Positions 35,473 to 49,200 of a DNA stretch of 64,000 nt are shown one piece after another. Position 1 is the stretch's first letter, and each line of letters opens with the position of its first letter. This stretch comes from Chaunax sp. Z400 (Eukaryota; Chordata; Actinopteri; Lophiiformes; Chaunacidae): the NCBI GenBank assembly GCA_037577475.1, contig CM075184.1, positions 34,241,594-34,305,593 on the forward strand, read 5' to 3'. The notes under the pieces are model-generated. The model worked only from the letters and a program-made list of their open reading frames with translations, had not been told where the DNA came from and ran no database searches. Both the position numbers and the translations under genes were made by a program.

Positions 35473-35539
35473 GCACTCGGAGCGCACAAACCTCTGCCAA
35501 GGCCCAACAATCCTCGACATAACTGTTATTCCAGCTGAA

Positions 35540-35735
35540 CAAAAACCCAGTACCTGATCCTGATCCGGATCATCACCAAAATTTAATCTAGGATACGCTG
35601 AGGTCCATCTTTGGTGAAAATGTCATGCAAATCTGTCATTAGTTTTTGTGTAATCCTGCTAAAACAAAGACAAACAAGCAAACAGACAAACAAACCGAAC
35701 CAATCACATAACCCCCTTGGCAGAGGTAATAAAAG
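35540..35735 (-). repeat. Dispersed fish repeat copy
   Basis: TTTTTGTGTAATCCTGCTAA, an ACAAACAAGCAAACAGAC tail and CCCTTGGCAGAGGTAAT give the fullest 3' edge of this family in the window. Confidence 0.6.
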
Positions 35736-36079
35736 GGCTTAATATATAGATGAGAAAAGTAATGACAGGAACTGTAAAACAAAAGACATGGAGAAAATAA
35801 ACTTTCAGAATAAAACAGGAAATAAAATAAATACAGAACTTGACAGTGTGGAGTCATTCTATGTTTGCTCTGATTGTTTTTTTGTTTTTTTTAAAAACTT
35901 TTTAAAACTCTTCTCTTTCATAGAATACTGCCACACTCTTTTGCTCTGAAGCTCCAGAAACGTTTTGTTTGAACTGACATAGAGCATCTGTTTGTAGTCC
36001 AGTTCTATTATTGTTCTATTATTCTGTTGCTCTGTACTGACTGAGTGTCCGCTGATGGACTGCCTATGATGAAGTGGTT

Positions 36080-36080
<1 letters not shown>

Positions 36081-36172
<92 letters not shown>
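36081..36172. repeat. (CA)n microsatellite
   Basis: A 92-bp pure CA tract about 270 bp upstream of the tnnt3 TATA-like box. Confidence 0.98.
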
Positions 36173-36174
<2 letters not shown>

Positions 36175-36258
36175 TCCCTCCATTGTCTGGATGCCAGGCT
36201 GATGTGTAACCCCCCCTCTCAGCCTTCTATCGCTGTAAATTTAGCAACAGAAGCTTCT

Positions 36259-36450
36259 CAGCTGCTCCTTTCCAAAACCTGAGCCCTCCTCTTCCATCCA
36301 CAGTATTTCATCCATCTCCTTCTCCAGGGTCATGGCTACCCCCTCCTCTACCCACCTTTTCCACACATAAACATGTATTCTTCACACACACACACCTCGC
36401 TCTCATCCTATAGCCAATAAGGGCCTGATGAGCTCAAGTATCACTATAAC
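36259..36450 (+). promoter_or_regulatory. Putative tnnt3 core promoter
   Basis: It contains a CTATAAC TATA-like box at 36444-36450, a CCAAT inside GCCAATAAGG about 35 bp upstream, and a CAGCTG E-box at 36259-36264 of the kind bound by myogenic bHLH factors. Spacing predicts initiation near 36475. Assignment is by motif and position. Confidence 0.5.
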
Positions 36451-36474
36451 ACTAGGATTCTCTGAGCGGAGCCT

Positions 36475-36531
36475 GCAGATCCTTACAGACCTTCGTCTTC
36501 ATTGTCGGAGGAGCTTCTCTTCCTCTCTGAG
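36475..36531 (+). other. tnnt3: tnnt3 noncoding first exon
   Basis: The pyrimidine-rich leader TTCTCTTCCTCTCTGAG|GTAAGT ends in a strong donor. The next exon (42164 on) starts with an acceptor CTCCCTCAG|GTGTGACG 20 bp before the ATG. Troponin T genes commonly have a short untranslated exon 1 followed by a long intron, as here (5.6 kb). The 5' end is inferred from the TATA-like box. Confidence 0.6.
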
Positions 36532-37065
36532 GTAAGTTGTGTCCTTAAATCACTCATCAGTCTAAGTCTACATTAGATTTCTCCTTTAGAGACAAAATCT
36601 GCTGATTGTAGATTTTTGTTGCATTTATGTGCAGCAGGAGAAAAGAGGTGTTAACATAAAAAGGAAAGTACAGATCTGTCCTCCAACACTGCCTTCTGTA
36701 ACTTCAGGAGGGACATTTGAAGTCGATGTGAATGTTTCCTGCTGCATGTCAAACGTGTAGTTTATGTTTGGGCTGATTCACAGTCTGGTTGTGGGACAGG
36801 AGTCAGGTTTCCTGAGACTAGAATCATTTAACAGGTTTATAAAAAAAATCCATTTTATGTAATTGAATCATTTGTTTTTAAATTTAAATTCAAATTTGAA
36901 CTTTTAGGGACCTAAATCATCATTTGAGGTAATGGAGCAAAATTTAAAAGCTCTGGAGGGAAATAGATGAGCATAATTAATGTTATATAAAATACTATGA
37001 GATACAGCAAGAACAGTACCTTTACCTCAATGTAATGCTTAAGTTTTCACTTCATACTCCATACG

Positions 37066-37108
37066 GTTCTGGTTCTGGTACTGGTTCTGGTTCTGGTTCT
37101 GGTTCTGG
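37066..37108. repeat. Short (GGTTCT)n tandem repeat
   Basis: About seven TTCTGG units in tnnt3 intron 1. Confidence 0.9.
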
Positions 37109-37724
37109 GATAAGCTGGGCTGTTGTAATTCGGTTGAATGTAATTCTGGTGGCATTGAGAAGCTGATAAATAGTTAACATTACAAAACTACGGTTTGAAT
37201 AAAATGCTGATTATTTGAACATTATAGCCTTAAACCAAACAGGCTGTAAATTTGATTCTTTGTCTAATTCACTTTCATCATATCATATTTTGGTGGAATA
37301 TTAGCATATCTTTACCTTTGATGAGGTTTGATGAGGTCATCACCCATGTTTGTTAGTTTGATATCATGAAGATAAATTTGATGACATTTAGTGTTCCGGT
37401 GGATACTGAGCCGAGGAACAATTGATTGAATTTGATGTGGATCTGGATCTGGATGCTGATTCTGGATCACTTTTTTTTTACTTTCTTCAACATTGTGTGA
37501 TAGGGCTATTTATTCCAAACATTTTGACAATAGCATTAAAAAACAAGCATGAAATACTTGGAGAGAATCCCCCCTGAAACCAACTTGTTATCATGGAAAC
37601 AAAGAATTTAAAAAAATACCTAAAAAGCAAAAGGCACCACTTCAGTATTTGGTTATTGTCGTCTGAGTTATGCTCTGGAGACAAAATGTGACAGATGGAC
37701 AGAAACCATTCCTATACACCCCCC

Positions 37725-37725
<1 letters not shown>

Positions 37726-37807
<82 letters not shown>
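37726..37807. repeat. (CA)n microsatellite
   Basis: An 80-bp CA tract in tnnt3 intron 1. Confidence 0.98.
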
Positions 37808-37809
<2 letters not shown>

Positions 37810-40204
37810 CTTTCATGGTGGGCGATAATAATGTGTAGTAATAAAATACCCAGTCATGGATAACTCATGGTGTTCCTCCACGATGCGTAACTGGATCCAG
37901 ATCTGGATCATTATGACGATCTGGGAGATTAAAATATTTTTAGAGGGCTCCGGTATGTACTGGGTCACAGTGCTTTAGTAGTGAGGGGCGGAGACATGGC
38001 ACTGCCACCAATATGTAGCTGAGATAATGCAGGACCAGAGACAGTCAGATCGATTTCATGTATCTGTGAAAAGCAAGTTTTCTAGTCGAAAAATAGGTCC
38101 AGATCCGCCATGATGGAAAATCATATTTCATTGATAACTCATAAACTAGTGATGATAAACTCATGATTCCAGAAATAAACATAAATGAACATAAAAAATA
38201 ATATTTATAATAATATTTACATGATGTTTTTCTTAGGAATAAACCTTAAAACAATATGATGTTTGTATTTCATTGGTGTTACACCTCTGATACACGATTG
38301 TTACAGGATTTTCTTTTAACGTAGCCTGGAAACTATTTTCAGATGGATGAGGTTGTAGTAATAATAGCGTTGATGGAGGTATGTGCTCTCTAGTAATCTT
38401 TGTTTTTCTGTGTTCTGTGTTTTTACATTGAACATGTGTGAATGTCTGTTTAGACGTGTGTGTTGACACACAGATTCAGCGTGATGGTTTACATTTTATG
38501 AGCATAGATGCTGAATTCAGATTTTTGATTTGAGCTTTCGACTTTGAACGAATGACTGCCATCTTTGTTGTTATTTCATTTTAGAATTTTTTAAATTTTA
38601 TATTACACAATTGACAAATTCTCCTCCTGTAATTTCAGTATGGTAAACTTTTTCATCCACACAGTCACTGTGGTGGATATGACAAACAGGCAGAGATGCA
38701 TGGTTTTGAGATAGTGATGCATTCGTGTTCATAGGAAAATACACATTTGTCATCCAGCTACCACCTCGTCTGTTCTCCCTGCCTAAGACTGAGATTTATT
38801 CATTCCTCTCATATTTCAGTCTAAATCTGCTCTCTAGTCAGGATGACGTTCCTCCTCAGTCTCACCTGTTTCATCAATCTTTCAGTTTGAGCAGCGAAAG
38901 ACTCAGAAACACTTCTCAGCATCCACTGTGCCCATACTTAAGACATGAAGTGGCCGTCTACTAAATATACAGTGCTGAAGTGTCGGTATGTACTGAGTGA
39001 ATGCTGGACACACAGAGGTGAAGCCGCTGTCAGCTGCGAGTCGATCAAAGAGCTCATTTGTTGGAGTTGGATGCTGATTGGTTGTGTGAGCACAGAGGAT
39101 CCTCCTGCTGGACCAAGCCCTGGGATTAAAGCAGCTATTTGGACACCGTTCCTCAGCTGATGGGTAGAAATATGATACAGAACTAATCCCTCAGGTCCTC
39201 TGCAGCTGTGCCCACTGCTAAGTGTGAAGGAGTCATCCAAAGACACTATATATATATCAAATATGATATATAGACAATGCATTGAGCTGATATCTGTCAA
39301 CATGTGCTCCAACAGAGCTGCTCCTCAGCCGCCCTTGGACTGACATGAAGTTGGAATGTTAGCTTCGTACGGCCCGTAGGAACATTTAGGGCTCATTAGG
39401 GGAGTGTTTCTAGTATAGGACTCTGTGAAAGCTGGTGTTGGACGCAGGAGAGCAGTCACAGTTCAATCATAGTTAAACCAGATGCAACGTTGAAGGAGGC
39501 CTTAAACAGTCCGGGGCCTCCAACTTGAACAACTGACCCATCCTAAGTGAGAGGGAGAACATCAATCTTAAAGTTTTATTTTTTATGAAGAACATAAAAT
39601 TTAAAATATGAAGCATCTTGATTGCTTCCACAGCATGATATCAACCATGACCATTAAAGGAAGGAAAACTGTATTAACTTCTGTATTAACTTCATTAAAA
39701 GTCCAGACAAAATGACTTTGGCTCATCCAAAACTGACATCCAGGAAACGTACCTATATGTTAAACTCAAATCTAGTGAGTTCTTATTGATTTTCTACACC
39801 TACTTGGAAAAAACAAAAACTAAACAAAAATGTTTTGTTTTTTCTTTACTTCAGTTTTTCTACTCACTATTGTTCACTTTCACATTGCATGAGAAAGAGG
39901 AAGCTTTTTCCTCTGGTGGGGTGTTTCAGGCCTTTCTCCTTCAAGACGATCTTCATGAAGTGGGTTTTTATTGATTTGAAACACTGGCTTTGAGACTCTT
40001 GTGTTCCGTCACGTTTCCCATCATTATTCTTTAATGCATGTATTCTTTAGAGGGAGGAGACTTGATTTCATGCTATAGATGCCTCTCCTGAAACAATGTC
40101 ATCTTAAAACTTGGATATGGCTTCCCTTTTTATAGTCAGTGACACACAGATGACATCTAAACCAATTATCAGATGATGTGTGATAACTGGTCCGTCAGAA
40201 GGTC

Positions 40205-40475
40205 TTTGGTCCCTAGATTCTTAAGGGAGATTGTGATTGATGGGGATCTGCGCAGAGCCGCAGCAAGATAATTACCCATATGGAGTCCAGACATTGGTGG
40301 TGGTGGTGGTGGCGGCTGATGACTCTGATGAGACTGATGAGGCTGATGAGGCTGGGTGGTGATGGGCATGTATAATAACAACATGAATGAACCAGAGGTG
40401 CAAAGAGAATCATATTTAAAAGGACAACGGGAAGTTGATAGGCTAACAATGAAGGTGTGTCGCTGTGACCAGATG
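40205..40475 (+). repeat. Unnamed dispersed repeat, copy 2
   Basis: Collinear with 4990-5255 and slightly better preserved, including GTGGTGGTGGTGGTGGCGG and GTTGATAGGCTAACAATGAA. Both copies lie in first introns, on the + strand. Confidence 0.65.
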
Positions 40476-41219
40476 ATGAGAACAGCTGATAGCTGAGCCC
40501 CAGACAATGTCAGCAGGGAGTTAAGACTGAGCCTGCTTCAGACAGGATGGTAGGAGAAATAAGTGTGCAAAGAGATTGTCTTCCTGACTGGATCTTCTTT
40601 AGAGCTTCATATCACAAAGTTCTTCATCACTTTGGTATTTTTTTTTACAAAAGATTAGCCTTTGCTGGGTCTTACATCTTGTTTCAGTCAAAGCCTTGAA
40701 GCAGGTGCTTCATTCAGTGGATTTAAGTGGGTCTCCTGTCATCATGCTAGAAATCTGAGTATTGCCAGGAATTTGTTTCATGCTTGAAGCGGAGAGGCTC
40801 TGCTCTCTCTTGGCTCCAGGTTACTTTCAGAGTCGGGATGGACTGGATTGCTTTGGGGATCATGAGTGAATGGAGCGCTGTAATGCTGCATTGGAAGCTG
40901 ACTTAGAGGCAAAGTGTTGTTTACTCCATTATCTACTATTTCTGGATTCAATTTTGATTCCCCTTCAGCACACATATTGTATCAGCCTCTTTGGCTTCCA
41001 GGACCGTTTGATCTTCCAGCATTCATAACCTCTCTTAACTTAATGTCAAATATTAAATATAGATTTGTGTTATATGAAACATTCAAACCATAGCAGTATT
41101 TTTACCTCTGCCAAGAAAGTTCTGTTTTCACCAGTGTCTGTTAGTTTGTTGTCTGATGGATTTTCCTGAAACTTGGTGGTCAAGTGTGGGATGTGCCAAA
41201 GGACAGATTCAATATGCTG

Positions 41220-41680
41220 CAACTCATTACAAGTAAAAGTCCTGTATTCAGAATCCTACTTGTACAGAAATATTGGGAAAATTATACTTTAAGTATCAAA
41301 AGTAAAAGTACAAATTATCCAAAATGGCTCTATCCTGTTTTATTTGTTACATCTATAATACAAGGTGGATTATTACTATTTTTTGACATGTACATTCAAA
41401 CTGAATTTCAATATTGTCAAGGTAGAGGTCATTTTTACTTCATGTACTGTTGGATATTTTTTTATTTATTTACATATACATTGAACTATTTTATCTGCCG
41501 AAAAATAAAGTGGAGGAAAAAGGAATATTTCCCTCTGTATTAGTGATGTACAAATACATGATCTTAAATGTGAATACTTATTGTAGGTAACATACAAATC
41601 ACTCAAAAATTACTTTCTTTTTCTTTGAGTTACTGTATTTGAGTAAATGTACTCAGTACATTCCACCACAAAACTATCTT
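41220..41680 (-). repeat. Interspersed fish repeat related to 2675-3330
   Basis: AAAGTAAAAGTACAAATTAT in the body and AAATGTACTCAGTACATTCC at the right edge are the reverse complement of the left edge of the copy at 2675. An incidental 119-codon frame here is not a gene. Confidence 0.6.
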
Positions 41681-42183
41681 GTCTCATTATAATGAAGCCT
41701 TTTAAACAATTATTTTACAGATTTTAAATGTTCTTCCTAACAACATGACCATCAGTTGTCCTAGTTACCAAGTTTTTGTGCAGTATAACAACAAAATAAG
41801 ATATTGTTAATTAATGAGCTTCAGAGGTGCTGGTAGGAAGATTCTGTTACATTCAGACATGAACCAGGCTACATGGCTCCAGTCGTTATGCTAGGCTAAG
41901 CTACATGGCCGCATCATAATAACCATACAGGCATGAATAACACATTTTCTTTAGGGTTTTGAGTTTTGTTCCTTTAAAAAAACAAAAAAACAAACAGATT
42001 TCACTTTTTTAAAAAGAAAAGTAAACTGCAGCAGGATAACATTGGTATTTTTGGCAGTGAGACAGTCGTCACTGCAGGGATAAAACTCTTCATCTTATAT
42101 CTAGACTGCGACTGTACTGTTTCAGCCCTGTAGACTCATCAGGCTCTCTGTCTTCTCCCTCAGGTGTGACGTCTGCTGTCATC

Positions 42184-43239
42184 ATGTCTGACACTGAGGA
42201 AGTGTAAGTGAATCCCACACTGTCAATAACAACACTCACAGCTGCTTGATGTCTTTTCACCTCTTTATTAAATCAGACTGATGCAGAGAGGCCAGCTGGG
42301 ATGTCACGTTTTATTGATTATTAAATATCTTATCTTTCACATTTCAGAGACCAGATCGAGGGTAAGTGACAACCATTCTGTTTTTTTTTTATTTCTTATC
42401 TAAGTTATTTAGCCTTTAACAACCAAATAGCATGAGGGAGAACTTATGTTATAATAATATTATGAATACAGAATATTCTAACTGTTGAAAATGTATCTCA
42501 AATCTGACTATGATGTATTTTTTATATATTTTTATACGTTTGACTCAATCCTGTCTCTGTGAAATTACATTTATACACAGGTCATTTGCATCAGCAAATA
42601 CATTTATAAAGGAAATGTAATGTAAGTAACTATATCACTGTAACACGTTGGAGGTGCTAATGTCATGAATTGCACATATGATGCGGTCAATTAAACACAT
42701 AATTTAGTAACTTAGAGAATGTCTTGATTTGTCATATAACTGTGGAATTATACTGTAAGGCTTTGATAATATGCAGGCTAATTAGACAGACTACACACTC
42801 AACGGTGGCATCAGTGATATAGTTTAGGTTAACACTCACTGCAGAGTCAGTCCCACATGCTACTTAGCATTTGATACAGACAGTTTTCACAAAGCTGAAA
42901 CTGTATGTACGGAATAGACAAACTCATTTGCACCTGCTTCAATTCTTTTCCACACTAAACTAAATGATCTTTACTATTTCAAGACAAATTCACAAATGAC
43001 AAATTTCTAGACTTGCAAAATTATCTTTTAAATTGACGTATATGTGTAATTCATGACGTTAATTAAAACAGGATCAGATTTTTTTTTTTAAATAATGTAT
43101 CATAGATACAGGAAGGGGATTTACTTTGCTTCTCAATAGCTTATATTTTTACATATGTTTACTTAAAGACAGTTATGGAATGTTTTGTTTCTCTTGTCTC
43201 TCTTTATGGCCTGTTTTTCCCAAACCAAAGATGAGGAAG
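42184..43239 (+). CDS. tnnt3: tnnt3 N-terminal mini-exons
   Basis: Three tiny exons (20, 14 and 9 nt) encode MSDTEEVDQIEDEE. The 9-nt exon at 43231-43239 is identified by phase and the flanking sites CCAAAG|ATGAGGAAG|GTAAAG only. Fast troponin T genes use such mini-exons for alternative splicing of the acidic N-terminus. Confidence 0.65.
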
Positions 43240-46200
43240 GTAAAGACAAATTAATTGATTTGATATTTAAGAACTTTTTACACTGTACTAATTTGCCTGA
43301 TTTCACTCTTAATTTGAAGTGTTTGATACTGACACCAGCTCTTTATACAGAATATACTCAAATGTGCACAGATTTAATTTAGGTTATAGCAGGATTTCCT
43401 TAATGCAAAGTTGACTATCAAACCTCCTTCCTATGATCCGACTCTTTTCAATGTATTTTTGCTCATTTTACACCCACTTTTCTTAAAAACAGCTTTCTAT
43501 TATGCATTTTGTAAAAAAATTCGCTGTTTAAATTCTTGTAAAAAAATTGTCGATACAAAAAGTATAAGATGTTTGTTATTTAAAGGTATCACATAGATGT
43601 CAGTCAAACACTTCTAAATTAAGGGTGACTTATTCTGGGTGATATTTTGATTCACATGGTTGAGAAACAAAATGTGAGAGTTTCAGACTCCCTACATTTA
43701 TTTTCTTGACATGTGACATGTTTACACTGTCATCTGTTTATGTCGGAACAGTGCAGCTGTCATTGACCTCATTCACACAACGGCCATATTTGACCGGGGG
43801 GGGGGGTGGAACTATATCTGTACGAGTCTCATAAGACTAATCTAATGTCACATAGGCTAAAGACAGTTATTGATCCAGAAATAACAATAAACAATATAAC
43901 AAAATGACATATTTATGTAAAGGTTAGCTAGCTGTACTGACTAACACCATGCTAGCTAACAATCTCGACACGGAGTGGTTATCAAGTTAGTCTTAAAATT
44001 AAAGTTTCTATTATTTGTATTTCTGTACATTAGGTAACTTTTGTTCATGGGATTAGATTACTTTATTTTAAGATTCAACCATTGTAGATTACACACCCTT
44101 TCTGAGTTTGACAAAGCTAACAACTGTTAGCATTTACCACACAACATACTGTGGATTAAATCCAAATTTAATCATTTGTGTCCTTTTTAATATAAATGTC
44201 ATTTTAGATGAAATTCTTATGCTCCTGGAATGGTTTTGATTCATTTTCATTCTCTAAGAGATACATAGGTCAAAGTATTATTTAAGTAAAATACAATAGG
44301 CTTCAAGTGACACAAAATACAGACCAAGAGACTTGTGCCAATATATACCATATTGATTACCAATTACCATATATTTATATTTTTGAATTCAGATTTTGGA
44401 AATACAAATCTTTCATTTCTAACGATACACCATAGAAATAGATAGTAAATGAATATATAAATAATATAATTTATTCCAGTAGGTTATATTTAAAGAAATG
44501 TATAATATTATTATTTGTTATTATTAGTTTACAGTACCTCACAGCATTTTCCTAGATTAAAACAAGACTTAGCTGAAACGTACTAGTTATCTTATTTTGC
44601 ATAGATGCAGCTATAACATGGCCAAACTTCTACAGATTTTGATCTTAGCCTCTGTAGCTCCTCCAGGCTTCCATATTCTCTATTCCTTTAAATGGGATCT
44701 TCAAACTGACTGATCCTTGAACACAACGTGAAAACTGGCTGCTCCTCAGGTAGCCTTCCACCTCAAATGCGGCTTCTGTGTGAAAGGTCAACTGACTTTC
44801 TCTCATCACCATGTGTTTCTCTCTCTCCAGCAGCTCTGTCCATCGCTCACCCATCCATCCTCTCTGTTGCTAAAGTAATCTCTCACTTTTGGTTTCTAAT
44901 GGCTCTGTCATGTCTGTGGTCTTCATTAACGGCCTTCTCCGACACCCTCCCTCTTCCCGGCGGTTTGGTGCATGCTGTGTGCCCGTAGCCCAGGAGGAGC
45001 TAGTAGAAGTAGAAGTAGCCCCTGAGGCGGAGGCCCAGGTAGAAGCAGAGCCAGAGGTAGAGCCTGAACCAGAACCAGAACCAGAGCCAGAGCCAGAGCC
45101 ACAGGAGGTGGTGCAGCGGGTGGTTCATGAGGAGGAAGGTACGTGGCATGGGCGGTCCCTTCACCCTTCTCCTGCAGGACCTTCAGCACTCTGCTCCACG
45201 GGATGGACAGTTCTGCCGACATCGACACGCTGCAACACACATCCAGCCTGACAAGGCAAACTGTTGAGTCTCACATAACAAACAGGCATGATTTGAGTTT
45301 TTGCTCATCTTTTTTATTTAATGTCCCTCCTGTGTTTATTATGCTTCTACCTTTTAAAATATATTTCATTATAGATCAACATTCTTAATCAAATTACCTT
45401 TTTTAAAGTAAAAAATGAACTCTCACTCTCAAGATGAGAAGCAGTTAAATTCCAACTATCTTAAAAAAATTTAATTCAGTCAACAAAGGTAATTTCTTAC
45501 TTTAACAAAGAATAAATAAATAATTTAGAAATCTATTCCTTCCTCAGACCTCAGGACTCACCTACAGTATGTAGAAAAGAATATATGAATTTAATATCAA
45601 CACTTTAGTTTCAAGATGATGTCACAAATCATAAGACTTATTTTAGACTTAAGCAGATGATGTTGATGAAGTTGAATTCTTTGCCAAGTGTTAAAATCAT
45701 CTTTTCTCAGTGACATTAAACACATCAACTTCTGAAAATCAGCTGAAAACTGTCAATTAAGTTTTGTTTTTTATCAGATTTTAACAGTTAGTGTTGAATA
45801 AAAAGCTATTACAGTAAAGCTATTGAAACCATGTAGTATTTTGGCTTTGTGACTTTTTAAATATGAGTAAAATGTTCCTTTTAAATAAATGTCATCATGA
45901 AAAAAATTGCATTAAACTCAGCTAAAGTTATAGTATGTTTTTCTATGATCCTTTTGAGATCTTTTTACCTATAAATGAGGCACGTCATCTTACTGCAATG
46001 TGAATCTACCTTTGCTCTTCTTTTATACAGAAGAGACTTTTAATATATATTTATAATAATTGGAATTATTTTCAGAAGAGATATGCTGGTTTTAAAATGA
46101 GAGAACGCTGTAACAGCAGAAACTCTAATCATACTATAATTGGTGCTGCAGTGATTGAAATCTGCCAGTGTGTGGACATATATTCCCAGTGTCTCCAGTT

Positions 46201-49200
46201 AGAGTTCCATTATTTATTCTCTGGAGTGGACTGCACTGCAGTGCTGTTATATCACACTCTACTGGCAGTTTTTGTTCACTATTTGTTTTAAATTAAATTC
46301 AATTTGAAGATTCAAGAGTCAGTTGTCCTGTTAGGTTTGATATTTTTGCAGTTCACTGTAGTTCCTGTAGCTTGGCTTTAGCCCTTTCCACTGGAATCAC
46401 CTCCTCTTCATAACTGTTCAAAACAGTGAGTTAAATATTTGTAAAGCATCAGGATTTGTACTGTTCTTTACCTGTACTTTAAAGAGATGCTTTGTGGATT
46501 AAGAAACTTCATCCGACTCTCCATCGGCATGGGGAGAATGACTGCATTTTCATTTTTCCCTTTAAATAAAGAATTTGAGTACTTCTACCACGCTGATTAA
46601 CACTACAGTAATAATAAAATTATGTATAGCTAACCTATACTCAGACTTTCATACCAAAGAAGTGACACATGTTGAAATAAGGTCAAAAGCAAGGCTGTAA
46701 AGTCGTACCAACCCCAGACACAGGTGTATTTCAGGTCACTGTCAGTCACACTCACCACCGGGGTCTGTCTTCAAGCAGGAGAACAAGTCATCATGGCTAC
46801 TGTAAAGGGAGGTAGCATATGTGTCATCACGGCCTGGGAAATGATGGAGAGAAGATTCAGTGCTGTAGGATTAGATACAGACACTCCTGTCCCATACTTT
46901 TGGTCCAGAGCCATGACATTCATCATGGATATGGTGGATGTGTTGAACTCCTGACCATTTGTTTAGAGCCACATACCAGTCAAAGTTTCATTTTAAGGCA
47001 TAGTGAGGTATCCCAGAAAATCTGCTTTCTGGACGGCATGACAAGGCCTGTGTGTAGCACTTTAGTCTTGCTCAAATAAAGAACACTAAAGTGCATTTTT
47101 GGTGTCTTTGGGCTCCTCAAAGATCCCCCATGAACCCCCTTTTTTTGGGTGCTTTCACACCTAAGCCTTTCAGACCTTTCAGTTTGATTTGAACCAAAAT
47201 GACATGTGAGAAACCTCCCCGGTATCACGGTCTGGAACAAGAAGATGAACACTGGACTGACAAAATTAAGTGGTCTTGGTCTGAATCTGTTTTTTTTTTT
47301 TTTAGTGTGAACACATTTTTTTGATGGTTCGGACTTTAGGATTAATTACAGGAAGTTACGGCAGTTGAGTGAATATTATGACAGATCAGCTGTTTGGTCT
47401 GATTATGTTGTACAACAGGTTTAAATGGGTTCAAACATGCAGAAATGAGACAACCTGGATAGGACTGTCTAAACTAAGCTACTAGAAGTTGCTGCAATAA
47501 CTTTCTCTGCTACAGCATCAGATTGAAAATGTCTTGATGCTACTGCAAGGAAAAAATACATCCCAACAAACACACAATAATAAATAACTTGTGACACCTC
47601 ATATTTGGAAATACTGGGTAGACTCCTCACCTTAATGGTGTTGGTGTTTCCAAGCCTCATACTCCTTTGACAAATTCGAGCTTGTCTCAAGTATTGCGCT
47701 TGGGCTGAGTATTGCCTTTGCTGCTGCTGGTGTTAAAGCTATAATAATACTATTATTGTGGTCATTAATTAATCCGTACATTCATTTTTCTCCATTAATT
47801 CAAATGAGGATGGAGGACTACCCACTGAATTGAACAAACACTGATGTCAGACATACACCTGTCTACAAACCAATCAATGATAAGTACCGGGAGACGCAGC
47901 CTCTGTAGGTAAAGACGAGAGGATATATTCGTGTCATGTTATTCATGTCATGTTATTCGTGTCATGCAGCGCTCTTGCATAATTATAATTATAAAAGCAA
48001 AACCAACCAGACTGAATGAATTTCAAGTAGCAAAACATGAATTTTGGCTTGAATCTTGGAATCTCAGGTGTGAAAGCAACCTAAAAAAACATTGTTCTTG
48101 GCTTTAAAAAATGTCCACAGTTATCACATCGCATCACCATCAGTGACACGCAATCACAATTTTTGTCCTGTTTTCAGCTTTATTTCAGTGTCAGATGTGT
48201 GCTTTGAATATGAGCTGCATATGAATGCTGAAAGGGAGAAGAGAAAATCTGCTGCCTTTACATGAATCAATGATCCTGTCTCATCTGTCGCCTCCGATCC
48301 ATCTTTATGTTGCATTTTGTTAATTGCCAGTGTTTGCATTTTGGCTGTAGCAGGGCTGGTGATGGGTCATTTCAGTCATGTAAAGCTGTTTCTTTGTCTC
48401 CCTTCAGTCCATGTTTAGCTTCTTCTTCTGCTTTAAAGCATTTACATTGGTGTGTTTTGTAATGCAAATCAATCATTGTCTATTCAAGTTTGTTCAAAAG
48501 ATTTTATGATCTTTACAAGGGTGTTCACCAATGGAGTCACTGCAGAAGAACCAGACTTTACCAAACACTTATTGAACTAATGCTTTGCTGCCTCAGCAGT
48601 ATTATTAATCATAAACAGCTCACTGATTGTAAAATGCATTAAGCAATGGCAGATCACTTCTATAGAAGTCTTAGGATGTGTTAATGAAAATAAATCAAAC
48701 AGAGGAATAAAAATATACATTATAGTATGTATTTCATTTTAATTATGCCATTAATGTGTCAAAATGAAATGTAAAATGGTTAAAAGGACAATCAATAAAC
48801 CTTTTGTCTTTAATGACTGAATGAAATACTTCCATCTTTGCTACTTAAACAATGGAAAAAAACTTTTAATTTTAATTATCTCCACCATGGAGGATATGTT
48901 TTCATCCATGTCCTTTGGCTGGTTGGTTGGTTGGTTGATTGTTGGTTTGGTTGGCTGGTTGGCTGGTTGGTTGGTTGATTGTTGGTTTGGTTGGCTGGTT
49001 GGCTGGTTGGTTGGTTGTTGGTTGGCTGGTAAGCAGGTTTACACAAACACTAGATGGAAACTCAGAGAACACATCCCTCCACCGAGGCTACAAAATATTT
49101 CCTGGATCCACACCTTTTGCCTGAAATCCAATCACCTCTTCCCCATTCCAACAGCCACCTCTCCACAGAATTGAATTGAAAATCTGCCAAGACAGTTTTA

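Noticed and set aside
41184..41543. 119-codon plus-strand frame
   Set aside because: It coincides with an interspersed repeat and has no conserved motif or exon signals.
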